Below are positions 1 to 8,684 of a DNA stretch of 64,000 nucleotides, piece after piece. The notes beneath the pieces are model-generated. The model had not been told where the DNA came from, did not search any database, and saw nothing but the letters and a program-made list of their open reading frames with translations. The stretch's first letter is position 1. The number at the start of each line of letters is the position of its first letter. Origin of the DNA: Thalassobacillus sp043497085 (GTDB taxonomy: Bacteria > Bacillota > Bacilli > Bacillales > Halobacillaceae). Where the stretch lies: the NCBI GenBank assembly GCA_043497085.1, contig JBIEKI010000002.1, one strand, 5' to 3'. A program made the translations under genes and the position numbers.

Positions 1-825
1 GATCCATTTCTTGGCCAGCTGGCTATTCAAGGCAAAAAGATACAAGCTGTCGGAGACCCTTATGAACGCTTTGAAGAAGATCCATTGCGCATCATGCGGG
101 CTGTACGGTTTGTCAGTCAATTAGGATATACGATCGAGGAAGAGACAAGAGCAGCGGTTCAAAAACAAGGACCGTTGCTTGAAAAAATTGCTGTAGAACG
201 AATAGCAATCGAGTTTGAAAAAATGTTTCAAGGCAATCAACTTGTTCAGGCGATCGAAATTTGCGAGGATGCCAGGTTGTTTCAGTATTTTCCAATCTTC
301 CGCCGTTATGCTGACTTGTTTAATGACGCGAAAATAATTCCCTATCCTTTTGCTGGTTTTGCAGAAATCATCAGTTACTTTGTACACTGTGCTCCTGAGC
401 TCACTGTAGAGGAATGGACCCTGCAATGGAAGCTATCCAAACAAGTGAAGAACGACGCTAGAGCAATTCATAATGCAATTCAGTATTACCAGGATAACGG
501 ATTGGATGATTGGCTAGTGTACCAGCTCCCTGAAAATCTAACCCAACCGTTTGCAAGAGTAGCGGGGGTACTTTATTCGCCTGATGCTGCCCAGTTAAAT
601 GATGATGTCAAAATGATAAGGGAACAACTTGCAGTCCATCATCGCATTGAGCTTGCTTTTCAGGCAAAAGACCTTTTTGAGATATTTCCAAATAAACCAA
701 GAGGTCCATGGATAGGAAAGTTACTCAGCACCATTGAAGAGAAGGTAGTATCCAGAGAGCTAAAGAATGATTATAATGAAATAAAGGAGTGGGTGATCAA
801 ATGGAATCCACCCGGCAGAGACTGA
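1..825 (+). CDS. cca: CCA tRNA nucleotidyltransferase, 5'-truncated by the window edge
   Basis: The product adds or repairs the 3' CCA end of tRNAs. The frame is open from base 1 and the first visible residues (DPFLGQLAIQGKK, then GDPYERFEEDPLRIMRAVRF) match the region after the catalytic head of class II CCA-adding enzymes; the ERFxEDPLRxxRAVRF stretch is the nucleotide-recognition motif. About 274 residues are present against roughly 400 in B. subtilis, so the catalytic DxD head lies outside the window. The remainder is the helical neck, body and tail. The stop overlaps the start of birA, as in B. subtilis, so the two genes are probably co-transcribed and translationally coupled. Confidence 0.93.
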   Translation, partial: DPFLGQLAIQGKKIQAVGDPYERFEEDPLRIMRAVRFVSQLGYTIEEETRAAVQKQGPLLEKIAVERIAIEFEKMFQGNQLVQAIEICEDARLFQYFPIFRRYADLFNDAKIIPYPFAGFAEIISYFVHCAPELTVEEWTLQWKLSKQVKNDARAIHNAIQYYQDNGLDDWLVYQLPENLTQPFARVAGVLYSPDAAQLNDDVKMIREQLAVHHRIELAFQAKDLFEIFPNKPRGPWIGKLLSTIEEKVVSRELKNDYNEIKEWVIKWNPPGRD

Positions 826-1802
826 TAAAAATTTTAGAGAGTAACAGGGACTCCTACCTTTCAGGACAAGAACTTTCCGATCAGCTGAACGTATCCAGAA
901 CCGCTGTTTGGAAACATATGAAGGAATTAGGGAAGGACGGTTATGAAATAGAAGCTGCTCCCCGAAAAGGCTATCGGATAGTAGCCTATCCTGACAAGGT
1001 TACGAAAAATACATTGCAATGGGGACTTAATACCAGTCGGATCGGCAGAGACATCTTTCACTATGAGCAGGTTTCATCCACTCAGGATATTGCTCATCAA
1101 TTAGCAAAAGAAGGTTACGGGCATGGGACCGTGGTCGTAGCAGATGAGCAAGTGAAAGGGAAAGGGCGTATGTCCCGAGCCTGGCACTCAAAAAGAAATG
1201 AAGGCATTTGGTTTAGCTTATTGCTGAAGCCGGAGCTTCCCCCTGTCCAAGCCCCCCAAATCACTTTGCTTACCGCTGTGGTGTTGGCAGAGGCGATAGC
1301 GTCAATATCTGATCTATCCCCCCAAATAAAATGGCCGAATGACCTATTGATCAACCACAAGAAAATTGCAGGAATATTGACAGAAATGCAGGCAGAACAG
1401 GACCAGATTCAATATATCGTGTTGGGCATAGGCATCAATGTCAATCAGGATGAATCCAGCCTGCCGGAAGATATCAGGCACAAAGCTACTTCCCTGCGGC
1501 AAGAATCCGGCAAAACATGGGATATAAACTGGCTGATCCAGCTGATTTTGGAGACTTTCGAAAATACATATGAACAGTTTATTCAAGAAGGTTTCCTTCC
1601 CATAAAAAACAAATGGGAAAAGTATGGCTACAGATTAGGACAGGAAGTTACGATCTCTACCATGCGTAAGACATGGCAGGCAACACTGGTCGGGATTGAG
1701 GCTGATGGCGCATTATTAACTCGCACAGAAGAAGGAATTCAGGAAAAGCTTTATTCTGCTGAAATTCACTGGGGAGAAGGTGGTTACAATGCTAACCCGT
1801 AA
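801..1802 (+). CDS. birA: Bifunctional biotin-protein ligase / biotin operon repressor BirA
   Basis: BirA activates biotin to biotinyl-AMP, transfers it to biotin carrier domains, and in two-domain forms represses biotin genes. An N-terminal winged helix-turn-helix (about residues 15-60) precedes the ligase domain. GKGRMSR at 120-126 is the biotinyl-adenylate loop (GRGRxxR in relatives) and KWPNDL at 177-182 with the nearby HKKIAGIL is the conserved core. I chose ATG 801: AAAGGAG ends 11 bases before it. A GTG at 789 would add four residues. At 333 aa it is close to B. subtilis BirA (325). It overlaps the end of cca and precedes panB, whose start lies inside it. No biotin operator was recognised here. 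Confidence 0.93.
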   Translation: MESTRQRLIKILESNRDSYLSGQELSDQLNVSRTAVWKHMKELGKDGYEIEAAPRKGYRIVAYPDKVTKNTLQWGLNTSRIGRDIFHYEQVSSTQDIAHQLAKEGYGHGTVVVADEQVKGKGRMSRAWHSKRNEGIWFSLLLKPELPPVQAPQITLLTAVVLAEAIASISDLSPQIKWPNDLLINHKKIAGILTEMQAEQDQIQYIVLGIGINVNQDESSLPEDIRHKATSLRQESGKTWDINWLIQLILETFENTYEQFIQEGFLPIKNKWEKYGYRLGQEVTISTMRKTWQATLVGIEADGALLTRTEEGIQEKLYSAEIHWGEGGYNANP

Positions 1803-2625
1803 ACGAATGCTGGATATGAAGAAGATTAATGAAAAAATTGCGATGGTGACAGCTTATGATTATCCTTCAGCCAAGATTGCGGAACAAGCGGGAGTTGAAA
1901 TGATTTTAGTAGGTGATTCTTTAGGCATGGTCGTTTTGGGATATGATTCTACTATCCCTGTTACAGTGGATGATATGATTCACCATGGGAAAGCTGTAGT
2001 TCGTGGAGCGAGGGACACCTATGTCGTTGTGGACATGCCATTCATGTCTTATCATATATCTCTTGAAGATTCTCTGAAGAATGCGATGAGAATTTATCAG
2101 GAAACCCAGGCACAGGCATTAAAGGTAGAGGGAGCAGGCAGCCTGCTTCCTACGATTGAGCGATTGACAGAAGGCGGTATACCGATAGTAGGACATCTCG
2201 GACTGACTCCGCAATCGGTTAACGTATTAGGAGGCTATAAAGTCCAGGGCAAACAAAAGGAAGCAGCAGAACAGTTATTACAGGATGCTTTAGCGGTTGA
2301 AAGAAGCGGAGCAATAGCGCTGGTGCTGGAATGTGTGCCAAAGGAACTGGCTGCTTTAATAACTGAACAACTTACCATTCCTACAATCGGGATTGGTGCA
2401 GGCGCCTCATGTGATGGTCAGGTGTTAGTTTATCATGATATTATGAACTACGGCGTGAATCGACTGCCAAAATTCGTCCAAACCTACGAGGATGCTAACA
2501 GGACTTTTACAGGTGCGATTGAAAAATATGTAAAAGAAGTTAAAACCGGAGATTTTCCTAAGGAGTCACATACGTTTACCATGGACCCTTCAAGTCTGCC
2601 GGATAGTAAAGGTGATGAATCATGA
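1789..2625 (+). CDS. panB: Ketopantoate hydroxymethyltransferase
   Basis: PanB transfers a hydroxymethyl group from 5,10-methylene-THF to alpha-ketoisovalerate, the first committed step to pantothenate and coenzyme A. MVTAYDYPSAKIAEQAGV and LVGDSLGMVVLGYD (metal and substrate site), then VDMPFMSYH, VKVEGAG-like LKVEGAGS and GHLGLTPQ are classic PanB motifs. ATG 1789 follows GGAGAAGG by 8 bases; the upstream in-frame GTG at 1780 is inside that ribosome site. Length 278 aa matches the family. The start lies within the 3' end of birA, and the stop overlaps panC in an ATGA, so panB-panC are translationally coupled. Confidence 0.96.
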   Translation: MLTRKRMLDMKKINEKIAMVTAYDYPSAKIAEQAGVEMILVGDSLGMVVLGYDSTIPVTVDDMIHHGKAVVRGARDTYVVVDMPFMSYHISLEDSLKNAMRIYQETQAQALKVEGAGSLLPTIERLTEGGIPIVGHLGLTPQSVNVLGGYKVQGKQKEAAEQLLQDALAVERSGAIALVLECVPKELAALITEQLTIPTIGIGAGASCDGQVLVYHDIMNYGVNRLPKFVQTYEDANRTFTGAIEKYVKEVKTGDFPKESHTFTMDPSSLPDSKGDES

Positions 2626-3488
2626 AAATCATCGAATCACCTGAGGAATTACAGAAAGAAACCAGCAATTATCGTGTTCAGGGTAAAAAGATTGGGTTTG
2701 TACCTACCATGGGCTTTTTACATGAAGGTCATGAACAGCTTATCAGTCAGGCTAAAAAGCAAAACGAAATTGTCGTTTTAAGCATCTTTGTCAATCCGCT
2801 GCAATTTGGTGAAGGAGAAGACTTAGATCATTACCCAAGAGATGAAAAGCATGACAGGGAAGTAGCACGAAGGCTTGGTGTAGATATTATATTTTTTCCT
2901 ACAGTAAAGAGCATGTATCCATCAGAACCTGCGATTAAGTTGTCAGTTACCAAAAGGACAAATGTACTTTGTGGGAAAAGCCGTCCTGGTCATTTTGACG
3001 GAGTGGTCACAGTGTTAGCGAAGCTGTTTCACTTATGCCAGCCATCAGCAGCTTATTTTGGAATGAAAGATGCTCAACAAGTAGCTGTAGTGAAAGCGTT
3101 GGTTGATGATTTGAATTTTCCTGTGGAGATCGTTCCCGTACCAACGGTGAGAGAGAAGGATGGTTTAGCAAAAAGCAGCAGGAATGTTAATTTGAGTCCG
3201 CATGAACGGGAGGAAGCTCCTGCTATTCAGAAGGCGTTACAAAAAGGGCGAAAAATGATTAAAAATGGTGAAAAAGACATCCAATCCGTAAAGACTGCTG
3301 TAAATACATTTATTGAAAACAATACTCATGGTAAAATAGATTATATTGAATTGTTATCTTATCCAAACTTAGAACCTGTCGACAGACCAGCAGGAAAAAT
3401 GATTTTAGCCACTGCTGTAAAGTTTGAAAAAGCCAGGTTAATTGATAATTTGGTTTTTGACAGCAATGGTGAAATAACCATAGGATGA
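2622..3488 (+). CDS. panC: Pantothenate synthetase (pantoate--beta-alanine ligase)
   Basis: PanC joins pantoate and beta-alanine using ATP through a pantoyl-adenylate. VPTMGFLHEGHEQLI (residues about 27-41) is the HxGH nucleotidyl-transferase signature; SIFVNPLQFG, FGMKDAQQ and LAKSSRNVNLS (KMSKS-like) follow in order. Length 288 aa is typical. The ATG overlaps the panB TGA by four bases. panD follows with its own strong ribosome site, giving the complete panBCD set that makes pantothenate from ketoisovalerate and aspartate. Confidence 0.96.
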   Translation: MKIIESPEELQKETSNYRVQGKKIGFVPTMGFLHEGHEQLISQAKKQNEIVVLSIFVNPLQFGEGEDLDHYPRDEKHDREVARRLGVDIIFFPTVKSMYPSEPAIKLSVTKRTNVLCGKSRPGHFDGVVTVLAKLFHLCQPSAAYFGMKDAQQVAVVKALVDDLNFPVEIVPVPTVREKDGLAKSSRNVNLSPHEREEAPAIQKALQKGRKMIKNGEKDIQSVKTAVNTFIENNTHGKIDYIELLSYPNLEPVDRPAGKMILATAVKFEKARLIDNLVFDSNGEITIG

Positions 3489-3507
3489 CATAATAGGAGG
3501 AGACACC

Positions 3508-3897
3508 ATGTACCTGACTATGATGAAAGCAAAAATTCATCGCGCCCGCGTAACGGAAGCAAACTTGAATTACGTAGGGAGCATTACGATTGATCAAGAT
3601 ATTATTGAAGAAGTAGGAATCCTTCCTCATGAGAAAGTTCAAATAGTCAACAATAATAACGGAGCTCGTCTCGAAACTTATGTAATTGCTGGCGAGCGGG
3701 GAAGCGGTGTTGTTTGTTTGAATGGGGCAGCGGCTCGTCTGGTACAGCCGGAGGATGTCATCATCATTGTATCGTATGCTATGCTTTCACAGGAAGAGTT
3801 AGCTGATTTCAAACCAAAAATCGCCTTGATGGATGAAAATAATCAAGTGAAACAGGTTATTGAAGAAGAACCACCGTTGACAGCAGTCACTAATTAG
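3508..3897 (+). CDS. panD: Aspartate 1-decarboxylase proenzyme
   Basis: PanD makes beta-alanine from aspartate, the second substrate of PanC. It is a pyruvoyl enzyme formed by self-cleavage between Gly24 and Ser25, visible here in NYVGSITID. The N-terminal KAKIHRARVTEANLNYVGSI and the central NGAAARLVQPEDVIIIVSYA are conserved. The protein is 129 aa, like B. subtilis PanD (127). AGGAGGAG stands just upstream of ATG 3508. It is the last gene of the pan cluster and a hairpin follows. Confidence 0.96.
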   Translation: MYLTMMKAKIHRARVTEANLNYVGSITIDQDIIEEVGILPHEKVQIVNNNNGARLETYVIAGERGSGVVCLNGAAARLVQPEDVIIIVSYAMLSQEELADFKPKIALMDENNQVKQVIEEEPPLTAVTN

Positions 3898-3930
3898 TAT
3901 AGGACAGGTTGTTTCGAATAACGCTAAACA

Positions 3931-3970
3931 GGGGATTCTCGCTTACAACCAAGCGGAATCCTTTATTATT
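3931..3970 (+). terminator. Likely rho-independent terminator after panD
   Basis: GGATTCTCGCTT and AAGCGGAATCC form an imperfect stem around ACAACC, followed by TTTATTATT. It would end the cca-birA-panBCD transcript. Confidence 0.6.
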
Positions 3971-3977
3971 GTAGTAG

Positions 3978-4655
3978 TGTTGACTTTACAGTTAAGCTCC
4001 CTTTACTTGAAGACTCAGTTTCGAGAGAAACTGTTTCCGTTAAGATTAAAAGCTTCTGGAGGTCCGGGAAATCACTCGCTTTCCATGGGCGTACCGTGAG
4101 CTTCCTCAGGCTTCGCCTTGCGGGATCTCACCATGTACTATCTTCCCATTGGAGTCTCGCAATTTCCCGGCCCTCCTAGCGTTTATGAGAATACGGAAAC
4201 ATCTTATAACGCACTTCAAATATATGGATAACTGCACTTCGAAGGATGGCTTATAACTGGCTTTATTATTCAACAATCGTAGAAAACATACAATTATGGC
4301 AGGGGTTCGTTTCTCTCATCCTTCGGATGGGATGGTTGGGGAACTGCGAGACTCCCGCGGGAGAAGGGGCTAGGCAAGATCCCGCAGGGCTTTAGCCCGA
4401 GGAAGCTTGCCAGGTCCCCCGCAGGAAAGAAATAAATGCGTAATCGCCTTGGGAGACACGACACGCATAAGCAGAACAGCAAAAGGGAAGTGTTCTTTCT
4501 TCCCGTTGATGGACTGCTTATGTCGCGAGTGTCTAGGCGATGAAGCTGGAAAGCGAGTAGATTCCCAACCAATCCTTACTCTTTTATGGTAAAGAGCCCC
4601 TTTTACCTTGAAACTGAGTATTCCATTAAACGGCCATATAGTTGAATACACCGCT
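3978..4655. repeat. Composite inverted repeat element, copy 1 (dispersed family)
   Basis: This gene-free stretch holds two arms in opposite orientation. The left arm (about 3978-4200) contains CACTCGCTTTCCATGGGC, CTTCCTCAGGCTTCGCCTTG and GGAGTCTCGCAATTTCCCGG. The right arm (about 4306-4600) carries the reverse complement of the same blocks, for example GCGAGACTCCCGCGGGAGAA and AAAGCGAGTAG. The left end GTGTTGACTTTACAGTTAAG recurs inverted at the right end of copy 3, which suggests real termini. The right arm is interrupted by a second hairpin element (4430-4547). Short open frames here are by-products of the GC-rich repeat. Copies 2 and 3 lie near 27.7-28.3 and 39.7-40.3 kb. Confidence 0.85.
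4424..4553. repeat. Hairpin element inserted in repeat copy 1, with apparent 6-bp target duplication
   Basis: Compared with copies 2 and 3, the right arm of copy 1 is split after GCAGGAAAG. The extra 118 bases (4430-4547) form a nested palindrome: ATCGCCT / AGGCGAT, CATAAGCAG / CTGCTTATG and GGGAAG / CTTCCC pair in order. GGAAAG flanks it on both sides (4424-4429 and 4548-4553), as expected for a target-site duplication. It looks like a miniature non-autonomous element that jumped into the older repeat. No transposase is encoded. Confidence 0.75.
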
Positions 4656-4755
4656 AATGAAAAAATCAACAACAACATTAACAGATTATGTGTAAAAATA
4701 ATTGCGAAATCTTATTTACATAAAGGATGTAAACGAATGAAAAGAGGGGTAAGGG

Positions 4756-7542
4756 ATGGCAAGATTTACAGTCGTTGATTTAGAAACCACCGGTAACGCA
4801 CCACTGAAAAACGATCGAATCATCGAAGTCGGGATCGTAATCTGGGAAGATGGAGAAGTAGTGGAAGAGTTCTCATCGTTAGTCTATCCAGAGCAAGATA
4901 TTCCACCGTTTATTACAAACTTGACCGGGATTACAAATGAGCATGTGGAAAATGCCCCTCTCTTTTCAGAAATTGCCCCAGAGATTTACCGAATGTTTAC
5001 AGGTGCCTATGTAGTTGCACATAATATTCAGTTTGATCTTGGCTTTTTAAATAAAGAATTTGTGAGATGTGGTCTGAATGCACTTGATAACCCCGTAATC
5101 GACACGGTGGAACTCGCACGCATCCTTCTGCCTCAGTCTCCAGGCTTCAAACTAGGGCAGCTTGCAGAACAATTGCACATCCAGCATAACGATCCCCATC
5201 GTGCTTTATCTGATACAAAAGTGACAGTGGATTTATTGGCATATTTGTTTCAGAAATTCACGAGGCTTCCATTGGTTACATTGCAGCAGCTTTTAGAAAT
5301 TGAAAGTCCTCTGAAAAGTGATTTACGTAACTTACTAAAGGATGAAATCAGTCGAAAAATGTACAGTGACCAAGAAGATCAAGAAGTGGAAATGATTCAT
5401 GGCCTGGCTGTAAAAGCGATAGCACCCAAGTCAGAATATGAACACGAAGTGCCTGATTCTTTCGGAGAGTATCTCGATCAATTATTTTTTTCTGAAAATG
5501 GATTAGCTTCCATCATCAATGATTATGAATACCGGGAAGGCCAAAAGACAATGGCAGAAACCGTTTATGATGCATTCACATCCGAAGAGCATGCATTGAT
5601 TGAGGCAGAAACTGGTACAGGTAAATCACTGGCTTATTTGATACCCGCTGTCTATTATGCAGTCACGAATAGAAAGAGAGTGGTCATAAGTACATTTACA
5701 ACACAATTACAGCGCCAGCTTTTGGAAAAAGAAATCCCTCAGGTTAAAAAGTTGTTCAGTCATCCGTTCGAAATTGCATTATTGAAAGGTAAAGAACATT
5801 ACATCAGCACCCTTCGTTTCAGTAAAGAACTGAAAGAAGGAAGCAGAGATAATTACGATATTATTTTATCCAAAGCGATGCTTCTTGTCTGGCTGACGGA
5901 AACGATTACTGGGGATATTGACGAAATACAATTACCTTCAAGTGGAAAATATCTATGGAATCGAATCTCTACGGATCAAGAAGAAGCAGAAGAAACCTGG
6001 TCAAGGGCCAATAAAGATTCCTTTTACAGAAAGGCAAGGAGTCATGCAGAGAAAGCTGATATCATTATTACCAATCATTCTTTATTATGTACTGACTTGA
6101 CACTGGAACATGCGTTCATGCCTGAATTTGATCATTTGATAGTAGATGAAGCCCATCATTTAGAAACGACAGCCAGCAAATATTTTGGCCTTCATATGGA
6201 TTATGGGTTATGGCAAAATTACTTTAACCAGCTGGAAGCTTTATATACTTCAAAGAAATCAGCCTGGTCAAGTAAAATGATGGAAATTGTAAATGAAAAT
6301 CTTCCTGTCTATAAACAGTTGAAAGAAGATCTTGATAGTTTATTCCGTTATTTATTTCAGCTGGTTATGGCTAACAATAAAAAACGGGCAGATAGAAGTG
6401 ATGTCGGCAGGGTCCAATTTACTTATCAGCATAATAAGATTAAACCAAAGCAGTTATCGACTATTCAGGAAATGGTCCAAAGGCTAAGCTTTGCTGTCAA
6501 TCATCTGGATAGAGGGATGGAAGCGTTGTACGCACATTTGGAAGCAGAGAATATTCTTACCGACTCCAGCAATTCAGATTTTATAGAAATATCAGCTTTC
6601 ATCCAGAAATTAAATCAAATGAATGGTGAGCTGCACCAGTATTTACTGGATGATGAGGAAGAAGAGGTGAAATGGCTGGAAATTGATGCAATGGGAGCAC
6701 ATAATTCCGTGTACCTCTATAGTGAACCAATAAACGTCTCAGAACGGTTGAAGCATTCTTTATTTGAATCTAAAGACAGTATTGTTCTTACAAGTGCAAC
6801 CCTCACTATGAAGCATTCTTTTCGTTATATTACCGACCGTCTGGGAATCACGGATCTCAAGCCAGTTCAAGTGAAAATTCCATCACCTTACCCTTTTTCA
6901 GAACAGGTGCAGCTAATGGTACCAAATGATTTTCCTGATATAAAAAGCGATCAAACAGAATTCATTCATGCAACCTGTGAAGCAATTTATTCCATGGCCC
7001 AAATCACCGAAGGAAGAATGCTTGTTTTATTCACTTCTTATGACATGTTGAAAAAAACATATGAACTGCTGAGGGAAATAATTCTTCCGGAAGAATTCAT
7101 GTTGTTTGCTCAAGGAATTACAAGTGGGAGTCGAGAACGTTTGAAGAAAAACTTCCAAGCCTTTGACCAGTCGATTTTGCTTGGAACCAGCTCGTTTTGG
7201 GAAGGCGTCGATATTCCTGGTGATGACTTATCTTGTCTTATGATTGTGCGTCTGCCTTTTCAGCCGCCAAACCATCCTGTATATCAAGCCAGAGCAGATC
7301 GATTGAAGCAAAACGGAAAGAATGCTTTTATGGAACAATCTTTGCCTCATGCAGTCATCCGGTTCAAACAAGGATTCGGCCGACTTATCCGTTCCAGTAC
7401 CGATAGGGGAATTGTTTTCGTTTGTGATCAGCGCCTGATCCATGCACGTTATGGGAAATATTTTATCCAATCGATTCCCGAGGTTCCATTAGAAATTGAC
7501 AGTACTGCAAGACTAATGGAAAAAGCTCAAGAATGGTTATGA
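4756..7542 (+). CDS. dinG: DinG-family protein: 3'-5' exonuclease fused to an XPD-like helicase
   Basis: Firmicute DinG combines a DnaQ-like DEDDh exonuclease with a superfamily 2 iron-sulfur-lineage (XPD-like) helicase module; the B. subtilis protein is described as a 3'-5' exonuclease. The N-terminus shows VVDLETTG (D8, E10), HNIQFDLGFLNKEF and HRALSDTKVT (exonuclease motifs, residues 1-180). Walker A ETGTGKS lies at 285-291, DEAH at 464-467, and the C-terminal helicase motifs include LVLFTSYDML, GTSSFWEGVDIPG and GFGRLIRS. Length 928 aa matches B. subtilis DinG (931). The ATG follows an AGAGGGG-rich ribosome site. It stands alone downstream of repeat copy 1. Confidence 0.93.
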   Translation: MARFTVVDLETTGNAPLKNDRIIEVGIVIWEDGEVVEEFSSLVYPEQDIPPFITNLTGITNEHVENAPLFSEIAPEIYRMFTGAYVVAHNIQFDLGFLNKEFVRCGLNALDNPVIDTVELARILLPQSPGFKLGQLAEQLHIQHNDPHRALSDTKVTVDLLAYLFQKFTRLPLVTLQQLLEIESPLKSDLRNLLKDEISRKMYSDQEDQEVEMIHGLAVKAIAPKSEYEHEVPDSFGEYLDQLFFSENGLASIINDYEYREGQKTMAETVYDAFTSEEHALIEAETGTGKSLAYLIPAVYYAVTNRKRVVISTFTTQLQRQLLEKEIPQVKKLFSHPFEIALLKGKEHYISTLRFSKELKEGSRDNYDIILSKAMLLVWLTETITGDIDEIQLPSSGKYLWNRISTDQEEAEETWSRANKDSFYRKARSHAEKADIIITNHSLLCTDLTLEHAFMPEFDHLIVDEAHHLETTASKYFGLHMDYGLWQNYFNQLEALYTSKKSAWSSKMMEIVNENLPVYKQLKEDLDSLFRYLFQLVMANNKKRADRSDVGRVQFTYQHNKIKPKQLSTIQEMVQRLSFAVNHLDRGMEALYAHLEAENILTDSSNSDFIEISAFIQKLNQMNGELHQYLLDDEEEEVKWLEIDAMGAHNSVYLYSEPINVSERLKHSLFESKDSIVLTSATLTMKHSFRYITDRLGITDLKPVQVKIPSPYPFSEQVQLMVPNDFPDIKSDQTEFIHATCEAIYSMAQITEGRMLVLFTSYDMLKKTYELLREIILPEEFMLFAQGITSGSRERLKKNFQAFDQSILLGTSSFWEGVDIPGDDLSCLMIVRLPFQPPNHPVYQARADRLKQNGKNAFMEQSLPHAVIRFKQGFGRLIRSSTDRGIVFVCDQRLIHARYGKYFIQSIPEVPLEIDSTARLMEKAQEWL

Positions 7543-7593
7543 TTTTTTCGTCTGCATATGCTAAAGATGTTAAATTCTTTGAAGATAGCAGGG

Positions 7594-8385
7594 ATGCAGA
7601 TGTTAAGATTATTGTTTCTGTTACTGTTGAGTCTGGTCATGACAGGAGCAAGCCAGCCAGAAGGTTCACAATACGAACCTAAAGAACAAAGTCAGGCGAA
7701 AATCACATTCTTTAATTTGGCGGACGGGGAAGCAACATTGCTCCAAACTGACCGTAAAAAATATTATCTCATCAATACAGGGGAACATGACAGCTATAAG
7801 CAGCTGATCGAAGAACTTGAACGTTTTGATGTTAAGACAATCGAAGGAATTATACTGACTGGTCAAACCAATGATTATTGTGGGAACATGAATAAACTTA
7901 TCGAACAATATCAAGCAGAAAAAATTTATCATACAGGAACAATACAAACCAATTGCCAGCCGGAGGCAGATGTGACGACCACTACCTGGAAAGAAGACGA
8001 TGAAGTCCACTTAGATGGTATTTCCGTTAAGGTCATTTTCACGGATGAAGAAAAAATGGCCCTACATTTATCCTTTTATGAAACGGGAGTCATTTTCTTC
8101 GCAAAAGGGGATGTTGAGGAAGAAATTCATATTACCAAAAAATCATTGCCACCTTTTCAAATCTTAAAAATCGGGGAGTATGGGACGGGTAATGCCCCAA
8201 CAGAACAATTTCTGGAAAAAACAGATCCTCACTTGGCAGTTATTTTTACAAGAAAAGGAAGTTCGATGAATGATGGTCTGATTGAACGTATGCATGGCTT
8301 CTGGATGGATGTATACCGGCTCCAGCAAACCGGAACGACAACAATTGAAATGGACAAAGACCAATACAATGTACCATCAGATTAA
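7594..8385 (+). CDS. Secreted or anchored degenerate metallo-beta-lactamase-fold protein
   Basis: A hydrophobic N-terminus (LRLLFLLLLSLVMTGAS) looks like a signal peptide or membrane anchor without a lipobox cysteine. The rest resembles the ComEC/Rec2 C-terminal beta-lactamase-like domain: FFNLADGEATLLQTD, YYLINTG, then IEGIILTGQTNDYCGN. In active members the last segment reads LTHxHxDHxGG; here the histidines are absent, so zinc hydrolase activity is unlikely. The start is uncertain: ATG 7594 or 7600 has a weak AGCAGGG site, while ATG 7558 has none. It sits between dinG and ypmA, where B. subtilis has no such gene. Function unknown. Confidence 0.7.
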   Translation: MQMLRLLFLLLLSLVMTGASQPEGSQYEPKEQSQAKITFFNLADGEATLLQTDRKKYYLINTGEHDSYKQLIEELERFDVKTIEGIILTGQTNDYCGNMNKLIEQYQAEKIYHTGTIQTNCQPEADVTTTTWKEDDEVHLDGISVKVIFTDEEKMALHLSFYETGVIFFAKGDVEEEIHITKKSLPPFQILKIGEYGTGNAPTEQFLEKTDPHLAVIFTRKGSSMNDGLIERMHGFWMDVYRLQQTGTTTIEMDKDQYNVPSD

Positions 8386-8478
8386 ATTAGAAAAACTTGG
8401 CTTGTCGCCAAGTCCTTATGGCGAAAGCCTTAGTTTTACTTATACTTTAATCCTTTAACAAAGTTACTTTCTTAAAGT

Positions 8479-8508
8479 AAAAAAACTGTGCCCGAAGTCC
8501 GGGCACAG
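8479..8508 (-). terminator. Orphan minus-strand terminator
   Basis: CTGTGCCCG (8486-8494) pairs perfectly with CGGGCACAG (8500-8508). Read on the minus strand it is followed by seven T. No minus-strand protein gene lies upstream of it, so it may end a small RNA. On the plus strand the nearest T run is about 18 bases away, too far for a normal terminator. Confidence 0.65.
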
Positions 8509-8572
8509 GATGGTTGTGGGTTAGGTTTTTTTGGTTTATGTGGAATTCACCATCAAATTTTGATAAGTGAAC

Positions 8573-8581
8573 TGTTATAAT
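8573..8581 (+). promoter_or_regulatory. Extended -10 promoter for ypmA
   Basis: TGTTATAAT is a perfect extended -10 element. No good -35 hexamer lies 17 bases upstream, which is tolerated with a TGn extension. Start would be near 8588, about 97 bases before ypmA. Confidence 0.5.
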
Positions 8582-8684
8582 GATAAAGGTGATGACTTTA
8601 CGTTACATTAATATTGTCCGTTAAACTGCCATTTATATGAGTAGCAAATATTGAGATGAACTGATTTTTTTGGAGGAATAAATA

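Larger units (their letters stand above)
8386..8684. other. Intergenic region with two hairpins between the MBL-fold gene and ypmA
   Basis: ACTTGGC / GCCAAGT forms a small hairpin near 8395-8415 after the upstream stop, without a good T run. A much stronger hairpin at 8486-8508 points to the minus strand. The ypmA promoter and leader fill the rest. Confidence 0.6.

Noticed and set aside
4294..4678. Several overlapping open frames of 60-100 codons on both strands
   Set aside because: They lie in the GC-rich composite repeat, have no ribosome sites and recur in the other copies only as repeat by-products. The same holds for frames at 28064-28318 and 39942-40258.
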